Below are positions 27,204 through 31,840 of a stretch of DNA of 31,840 nucleotides, one piece after another (within the stretch, counting starts at the first letter, position 1; every line of letters begins with the position of its first letter). The stretch is from NCBI GenBank assembly GCA_045629585.1, contig JAZQRM010000020.1, positions 1-31,840 of the forward strand, read 5' to 3'. The notes beneath the pieces are model-generated. The model saw nothing but the letters and a program-made list of their open reading frames with translations. It was not told where the DNA came from and searched no databases. Both the position numbers and the translations under genes were made by a program. The stretch comes from Taishania sp045629585. GTDB lineage: Bacteria > Bacteroidota > Bacteroidia > Flavobacteriales_D > Crocinitomicaceae.

Positions 27204-27685
27204 GGAAAATTAAGTTGTTTCGTAATAATAAATTTGTTCTTGTACCAATCACAGAATGGTTTGAAGAACAATACAGAGATTTACCGATTGAAACCATCAG
27301 GCTATACAATGAAATTTCTAAAATTTTTGAAATTAAAAATTTAAATGATTATAAAGAGATTTACAACTTTCTTTGGGTAGATTTTAATTATCATCGAATA
27401 TTAATCAAATATGATGAATTGAGGCAAATGGATCTTCCTTTTGATGATGATATTATTAAATTTATTGCCTTTTTATATGGCACTCCATACTTTGGAATGA
27501 TTGGTTATACTACCCTTGAAAGCTGGATTAATGCAAAAGATATCAATCACCCAAACAATAATGAAATTGACGAAAATGAGGGGTTTAGCTTATTAGAAGC
27601 TGTTAATTATAATTATGGCCAAAATGCAGTTAGGACATGCCTATTAAGTACTTTGCCGTGGCTAAGTGCTCAAGGGGGTTCGTAA
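27197..27685 (+). CDS. Candidate immunity protein for the preceding toxin
   Basis: A 162-residue protein without signal peptide or membrane segment, the only such product of the operon. The start ATG overlaps the end of the toxin gene by 7 bases (the toxin ends TGG TAA). The sequence is acidic with many aromatic residues (ITEWFEEQYRDLP, YNFLWVDFNYHRILIKYDEL, IIKFIAFLYGTPYFGMIGYTTLESW). It matches no family I know. Being last in the operon, cytosolic and overlapping a toxin-like C-terminus fits an immunity protein that blocks the RES-like domain; this is inference from context. The last 15 residues (TCLLSTLPWLSAQGGS) look different from the rest and may come from an altered 3' end next to the mobile module. 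Confidence 0.55.
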   Translation: MVRKIKLFRNNKFVLVPITEWFEEQYRDLPIETIRLYNEISKIFEIKNLNDYKEIYNFLWVDFNYHRILIKYDELRQMDLPFDDDIIKFIAFLYGTPYFGMIGYTTLESWINAKDINHPNNNEIDENEGFSLLEAVNYNYGQNAVRTCLLSTLPWLSAQGGS

Positions 27686-27701
27686 AACACTAAAGATTTA
27701 T

Positions 27702-28031
27702 CTACAAAATCCCCTGCAATTTAGTTTGTTTAATAAAAGCATCAAGGAGGGCGAAAACGTGTTGTTTGTCGGTCTCTTTTAGTTTTTGAATATCTCTGAG
27801 ACGTTTTAACGTTTCATTATCTACTTGTTCGTATTCTCCATCTTTTACAAGGTAATCCAGTGTTACGCCTAATGCATCGGCAATTTTAGTAGCCACGTCA
27901 ATAGAAGGTGTATTTTCACCTCTTTCATATTTTCCAATAATATCACCAGAGGTTCCGACCATTTTTCCAAGGTCAGCTTGTTTTATTTTTTTCTGTTTTC
28001 GAGCAAAGCTCAATCTGTCTGCAAAAGCCAT
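27702..28031 (-). CDS. XRE-family transcriptional repressor
   Basis: A 109-residue protein. Residues about 6-60 form a Cro/C1-type helix-turn-helix: FARKQKKIKQADLGKMVGTS, then GDIIGKYERGENTPSIDVATKIADALGVTLDYLV. The C-terminal helix (about 75-105) probably dimerises. It converges with the immunity gene, with only 16 bases between, and diverges from the primase gene, with which it shares a promoter region rich in inverted repeats. This is the usual layout of a mobile-element repressor controlling itself and the replication gene. Confidence 0.88.
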   Translation of the reverse strand: MAFADRLSFARKQKKIKQADLGKMVGTSGDIIGKYERGENTPSIDVATKIADALGVTLDYLVKDGEYEQVDNETLKRLRDIQKLKETDKQHVFALLDAFIKQTKLQGIL

Positions 28032-28155
28032 AAATACCTCGTTTTTATGAGTGATTTGATACTATTTCACAAATATAAGCGACTTATTTGTTAGAAACAA
28101 TTGCAATAAGTCTTGTTTTGAAAAGTTAAATGAGTTAGATTTGTGAGGTATTTAT
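28030..28155. promoter_or_regulatory. Symmetric divergent promoter and operator region
   Basis: Two outward promoters can be read: rightward TTG (28113-28115) and TAGATTTG (28136-28143); leftward TTG (28098-28100 on the minus strand) and TATATTTG (28077-28070). Both have 20 bases between the boxes and continue TGA. Between them lies GACTTATT/AATAAGTC (28081-28088, 28105-28112) with TTGTT/AACAA nested inside. An outer perfect 11-base inverted repeat ATAAATACCTC/GAGGTATTTAT (28030-28040, 28145-28155) touches the repressor start codon on one side and the primase leader on the other. The repressor is the obvious binding candidate. Confidence 0.6.
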
Positions 28156-28185
28156 CAGATTAAACTTTTTCAAAAATATTTTTCC

Positions 28186-30765
28186 ATGCACATCCAAGAC
28201 ATCAAAAAACAGCTTTCAATAACGCAGGTTTTATCGTTTTACGGCATCACCGCAATAAAGAACAAACAAATCTGTTGTCCTTTCCACTCCGATAAAACGC
28301 CTAGCATGCAAGTTTTTGAAGACAAAGGCTTGGCGTATTGCCATTCATCGAATTGTAAAAACGGAGGAAAGCACTTGGATCAAATAGAAATTATTCAGCA
28401 AAAAGAAAATTGCACCAAGCACGAAGCAATCCTAAAAGCGGTTGAAATGATAGGCGAAAATTCAACAATAACGAGCAAGCTTAAAACAATACAAACGGAA
28501 ATCAACTTTTCCGAAGTGTTCCCACAACTCCACCAATCTTACAGCCGTAGCAAAGTTGCCCAGGAATATGCTATGGCAAGAAACATCAACCACGCCAAAC
28601 TGCAAATAGGCTTCAACTCTGCGGTGGGCAATGTGATGAAAGAAATGCGGAATTGTTTGATTTTTCCATTGAAAGACGAAACTGGAGAAATCGTTTCACT
28701 TTACGGACGAAGTTTAACCAAAGGCCACTATTACAGTCCAGACAGAAAAGGCTTGTACCACAATGTTACTGCAGAAAGCAAAACGGTAATCTTAACCGAA
28801 AGCATCATCGATAGCGCAACTTTACAAGTTCACCTGTCTGCCGACAAGGCAGGCACCGATTTTGAAACACTTGCTTTATTCGGTACAAACGGTTTTAATC
28901 AAGAACACGAAAGACTTTTAAAATCCTTGCCGAACCTAGAAGAAATCATCCTCTTTTTTGATGGCGATGAAGCCGGAACAGAAGCCGTAAAGAAATACAG
29001 TGAACAGTTTAAAAATCAGTTTTCTAAAGTTAAAATATCTCAAGTTGAAACACCCGAAAATGAGGATATTAATAGTTTGGTTCAAAGCCATGAGCCAAGT
29101 ATTTTGAATCATTTAATCAATGAAAGGAAGTTTTTATTCCTGCCTGCCGGGCAGGCAGGTTCACCTGGCACAGAGCCTGTGCAGGCAATTACTTTAGGTG
29201 AAAAAGAAAGCGTGTCAAAACTAGACGTAAGCAACGAAGAATACCTTGCTTTTACCTCCGAAAATCTGATTTACAGTGTCATTGGCGGTCTTGCTTTGTA
29301 CCCAATCGACAAAATGAAAATGACACTAAGTGTCCAGCGAAATGATAGCAACAACAGACTACACAAAATCCGCCAAAGCAACTTGGATCTGTACAACGAA
29401 GAGCAGCTGCAGCGTTTTATCCGGACAGCATCCGAAAAACTGGAAATCGGCACCAAGCAACTGAATTACGACCTTGCAGAACTCACGGAACTCTTGGAAG
29501 ATTACAGAAAAACTAAAATCGAAGCCAGTAAACCGAAAGTTGAACCTAAAAAAGTACTTACGGCGTTCAGAAAGGAAGAACTACTAAAAACCTTAAAACG
29601 CACGGATTTACTGCCACACATCAACAACCTAATCGGGCAAACGGGTATAGTTGGCGAGGAGAAAAACCGCTTGATTATGTGGATTGTGTTCACATCGAGA
29701 CTCATGGCAAATCCTTTGCACATCGTTTGTTTGGGTGCATCAGGCACAGGAAAAACCTACCTACAGGAGCGTGTTTCGGAACTCTTTCCCAAGGAAGAAA
29801 AGGTAAGTTTTACAGCCAGTACCGAACAGGCATTTTATTACGTGGGAAGAACCGAACTCAAACACCGAATCATCTTAATCGAAGACATGGACGGAGCCAG
29901 CAGCGTTTTGTATGTGTTAAGAGAATTACAATCAAAAAGCTACGTGAGTAAACTCGTTCCGATCAAAGACACCAAAGGCAATATGCAAACGAAATTACTG
30001 GAGGTGGAAGGTCCGATTTGTTTATCGGGAACAACCACCAAAGAACGCATCTACGAAGACAACGCCAATCGCAGTTTTTTGATTTACCTGGACAACAGTT
30101 CCGAGCAACAAAACGGCATCATGCAACGCCAGCGGGCAAGTTCTGCAGGAGAAATCAATAAACATCAAGAACAAGCTACCATTGAGTTTTTACAGGACAT
30201 TCAGCGGATGTTTAAACCAATCAACATTGTGAATCCTTTTGCCACGAAATTACACATTCCGCAGACGGTGTTTAAACCATTGAGAACCAATGCTCATTAC
30301 TTGCAATTTATTGAAGCGATTACGTTTGTACATCAGCATCAACGAGAAATCAAAACAGACAACCAGGGCGAGGAATTTATTGAAACCACTTTGGAAGACA
30401 TTGCCTTGGCCAATGAGTTGTTAAATGAGGTTTTATTGGCAAAGAGCGATGAACTAACGAAGGCTTGCAGGGATTTTTTGGAAGTGATAAAAGCTCACTT
30501 AACAAAGGAAAACAAAGCATCATTCTTTAAAAACGATATCCGGGAAGCAACCCGAATCAATCCGCATACCATGAAAAAATACTTGCAGACTTTACAGTTT
30601 TACGGTTACATTAAAATCGTTGGTGGAGATAAATACAAGCAAGGTTATGAGTACGAAATCACCAATAAAGACGAATACAATAACTTAAAAAACAGCGTAC
30701 AATCCGCATTAGACAAGGCTTTGGAAGAGTTGAGAATAAAAGCAGTGGATGTAGTGGAGATGTAG
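28186..30765 (+). CDS. CHC2 zinc-finger / TOPRIM primase fused to an AAA+ helicase-like domain
   Basis: An 859-residue protein. The N-terminus has a CHC2 zinc finger (Cys31, His34, Cys52, Cys57; CPFHSDKTPS), as in DnaG. The TOPRIM domain has Glu205 (LTES) and Asp259-Gly-Asp261 (LFFDGDEAGTEA). A linker is followed by an ATPase domain with Walker A GASGTGKT (517-524, Lys523) and Walker B ILIEDMD (Glu566/Asp567); a winged-helix-like C-terminal part may bind DNA. Primase-helicases of this plan replicate plasmids and integrative elements. Two GC-rich palindromic insertions lie in the gene, one encoding PAGQAG in the linker before the ATPase domain. Codon use is richer in G and C than the genes before 22 kb. 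Confidence 0.88.
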   Translation: MHIQDIKKQLSITQVLSFYGITAIKNKQICCPFHSDKTPSMQVFEDKGLAYCHSSNCKNGGKHLDQIEIIQQKENCTKHEAILKAVEMIGENSTITSKLKTIQTEINFSEVFPQLHQSYSRSKVAQEYAMARNINHAKLQIGFNSAVGNVMKEMRNCLIFPLKDETGEIVSLYGRSLTKGHYYSPDRKGLYHNVTAESKTVILTESIIDSATLQVHLSADKAGTDFETLALFGTNGFNQEHERLLKSLPNLEEIILFFDGDEAGTEAVKKYSEQFKNQFSKVKISQVETPENEDINSLVQSHEPSILNHLINERKFLFLPAGQAGSPGTEPVQAITLGEKESVSKLDVSNEEYLAFTSENLIYSVIGGLALYPIDKMKMTLSVQRNDSNNRLHKIRQSNLDLYNEEQLQRFIRTASEKLEIGTKQLNYDLAELTELLEDYRKTKIEASKPKVEPKKVLTAFRKEELLKTLKRTDLLPHINNLIGQTGIVGEEKNRLIMWIVFTSRLMANPLHIVCLGASGTGKTYLQERVSELFPKEEKVSFTASTEQAFYYVGRTELKHRIILIEDMDGASSVLYVLRELQSKSYVSKLVPIKDTKGNMQTKLLEVEGPICLSGTTTKERIYEDNANRSFLIYLDNSSEQQNGIMQRQRASSAGEINKHQEQATIEFLQDIQRMFKPINIVNPFATKLHIPQTVFKPLRTNAHYLQFIEAITFVHQHQREIKTDNQGEEFIETTLEDIALANELLNEVLLAKSDELTKACRDFLEVIKAHLTKENKASFFKNDIREATRINPHTMKKYLQTLQFYGYIKIVGGDKYKQGYEYEITNKDEYNNLKNSVQSALDKALEELRIKAVDVVEM
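28833..28854 (+). repeat. Degenerate GC-rich palindromic element in the TOPRIM region
   Basis: Bases starting CCTGTCTGCC and ending AAGGCAGGC form an imperfect inverted repeat and encode SADKAGT. It looks like a worn copy of the palindrome at 29139, inserted in frame inside the primase between strands of the TOPRIM domain. Confidence 0.4.
29139..29185 (+). repeat. Pair of GC-rich palindromes inserted in the primase gene
   Basis: CCTGCCTGCC and GGCAGGCAGG (29139-29148, 29150-29159) form a perfect 10-base stem with a one-base centre. A second hairpin follows at 29164-29185, with GCACAG pairing to CTGTGC. Together they encode PAGQAGSPGTEPVQA between the TOPRIM and ATPase domains. They resemble the short dispersed palindromes known to spread in frame in Bacteroidota coding regions. 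Confidence 0.65.
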
Positions 30766-30837
30766 TGGATATATTCCTAAAATATCCACTCAACTAATTG
30801 AAATACAAATAATAAACCCCAGTGGATATGTGGATAT
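30744..30837 (+). repeat. AGTGGATAT repeat cluster between primase and recombinase genes
   Basis: AGTGGA(T) starts at 30744, 30753, 30764 and 30821, and GTGGATAT at 30830. An inverted copy ATATCCACT (30782-30790) pairs perfectly with 30764-30772 over a 9-base loop. The first copies lie in the last codons of the primase, the others in the 121-base gap before the recombinase. Candidates are iterons of a replication origin, a recombinase or repressor binding region, or a terminator-like hairpin. No T-run follows the hairpin directly, which speaks against a simple terminator. Confidence 0.5.
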
Positions 30838-30886
30838 GAAAAAAGAGTAAGCGGGCATTTTTTTCTTCACTTGAAAAATACATGAA

Positions 30887-31798
30887 ATGAGTACTAAAAA
30901 CATAAATGCCTGCGGTGGCTCACCGCTGGACATTGAAAAATATAAAACCGATTACGCCACTTACTTACTTCGTTTAGGTTATGCCGAATCCACTATCAAG
31001 CACAACGAGCGGAATTTAGCCTTTTTTCTCAATCATCTAAAAAGCCAAAACGTTCAAAGCTTGCAAGAAATCGAAACACAACATTTAAGCGCTTACAACG
31101 ACTATTTACACGGTTTAAAAAGCAGATTAACAGGTAAAGGTTTGGCAAGTTCTACCATACAAAGTAAAATCCATGTAATTAGTCAATTTAGTCAGTTTTT
31201 AGAAGCAACCGAAAGCATCAAGATTTACACCACTAAACTGGAAGTTGTTCCAGGAATCAAACAGCACAGAAATATCCTTTCACAACCCCAAATCAAAGCA
31301 CTTTACAGCGCTTGCGACAATAGTTTTACAGGACTAAGAAACAAAGCAATACTGGGCTTGTATTACGGTTGTGGCTTGCGTTACAGCGAGGGAATAAACC
31401 TTGAAACAAACCAAATCGACTATAAAAAAGAACTCTTGTATGTTGCCCCAAGTAAGAATTACAAAAGTCGTTTTGTACCGATAAACAAAGCTGTTTTGAA
31501 AGATTTTAGTGCTTATGAGAACTATGCAAGAGCTCATTTTCGGTCAAGAGGGACTTACTTTTTGAGTGGTTCGGTAAGTAATATGAGTTTGAATAGAATA
31601 CTGGAAAAACTCTGCGAATCTGCACAAATAGAAACCAAGCTTTGCTTGCATAGTTTACGCCACAGCATTGCCACGCATTTATTACAAAAACAAATGCCAC
31701 TGGAGCAAATCGCCAAGTTTTTAGGACATACTACACTCAGAGCTACAGAAATATACACACGAATTGTTTTGGAAGATGAAGAAAGCAAAGTTGAATGA
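30887..31798 (+). CDS. Tyrosine recombinase (XerC/XerD-like integrase)
   Basis: A 303-residue protein. The N-terminal SAM-like core-binding domain (about 15-110; YLLRLGYAESTIKHNERNL) is followed by a catalytic domain with the full set of active-site residues: Arg165 (GCGLRYSE), Lys190 in APSKNYKSR, His255 and Arg258 (HSLRH), His281 (FLGH) and nucleophile Tyr290 (EIYTR). Length and motifs fit a Xer-type integrase. It is preceded by the repeat cluster and overlaps a second recombinase gene by 23 bases. Such recombinase pairs are common in integrative elements of Bacteroidota. Confidence 0.92.
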   Translation: MSTKNINACGGSPLDIEKYKTDYATYLLRLGYAESTIKHNERNLAFFLNHLKSQNVQSLQEIETQHLSAYNDYLHGLKSRLTGKGLASSTIQSKIHVISQFSQFLEATESIKIYTTKLEVVPGIKQHRNILSQPQIKALYSACDNSFTGLRNKAILGLYYGCGLRYSEGINLETNQIDYKKELLYVAPSKNYKSRFVPINKAVLKDFSAYENYARAHFRSRGTYFLSGSVSNMSLNRILEKLCESAQIETKLCLHSLRHSIATHLLQKQMPLEQIAKFLGHTTLRATEIYTRIVLEDEESKVE

Positions 31799-31840
31799 AT
31801 TTAAAGATTATTTACAGCAAGAAAAGAACTACACCGAAAA
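31776..31840 (+). CDS. Second tyrosine recombinase, N-terminal fragment cut by the window end
   Basis: From ATG 31776, inside the end of the previous gene, a second frame runs to the window edge: MKKAKLNEFKDYLQQEKN, then YTE. This resembles the first helix of the core-binding domain of Xer-type recombinases (FKDYLQ.EKNYTE). Only about 21 residues are visible, so the call rests on this motif and on the neighbour being an integrase. Confidence 0.55.
   Translation, partial: MKKAKLNEFKDYLQQEKNYTE

Noticed and set aside
30764..30790. Rho-independent terminator after the primase gene
   Set aside because: The stem is AT-rich and is not followed by a T-run; similar direct repeats around it favour a binding or origin-like site.
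30744..30837. CRISPR array
   Set aside because: Repeats are only 7-9 bases with irregular spacing and no cas genes are present.

Overview
The window looks like a chromosomal segment of a Bacteroidota organism, most likely a flavobacterium-like gliding or T9SS-bearing lineage. The evidence is AT-rich DNA, promoter -7 boxes of the TAnnTTTG type, starts without clear Shine-Dalgarno sequences, PorP/SprF, type A and type B T9SS sorting domains, a TANFOR domain and arrays of PKD and FN3 repeats. I cannot name the species.

Layout. (1) 1-1.8 kb: the end of a YqjF-like (DUF2071) gene, a YefM/YoeB toxin-antitoxin locus whose toxin is killed by a stop codon at the catalytic Glu46 position, and an alpha/beta hydrolase. 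(2) 1.9-3.35 kb: two envelope proteins of unknown function, the first split by one in-frame TAA. (3) 3.48-27.69 kb: ten co-directional genes with junctions from a 7-base overlap to a 16-base gap, so very probably one operon of about 24 kb. In order they encode an outer-membrane barrel, an FN3 protein, a phage-tail-collar-like protein, a giant PKD protein with a T9SS type A sorting domain, a PorP/SprF-coiled coil-SPOR fusion, a PKD protein with a T9SS type B sorting domain, a 1718-residue TANFOR protein, a helical-repeat protein, a 1299-residue protein with a zinc-protease motif (HELGHGAFHLRH) and a C-terminal RES/ADP-ribosyltransferase-like domain, and a 162-residue protein overlapping it. The first nine begin with signal peptides; only the last does not. 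(4) 27.7-31.84 kb: a separate, compositionally different module with an XRE repressor, a divergent CHC2/TOPRIM/AAA+ primase-helicase, an AGTGGATAT repeat cluster and two overlapping tyrosine recombinase genes (the second cut by the window end). This looks like part of a mobile element.

Working model (inference): the 24-kb operon builds a T9SS-dependent cell-surface apparatus that carries or presents a polymorphic-type toxin, with the last gene as cytoplasmic immunity protein. The family assignments of the structural genes are firm. The toxin activity, the immunity role and the delivery route are inferred from domain order, signal peptides and gene overlap.
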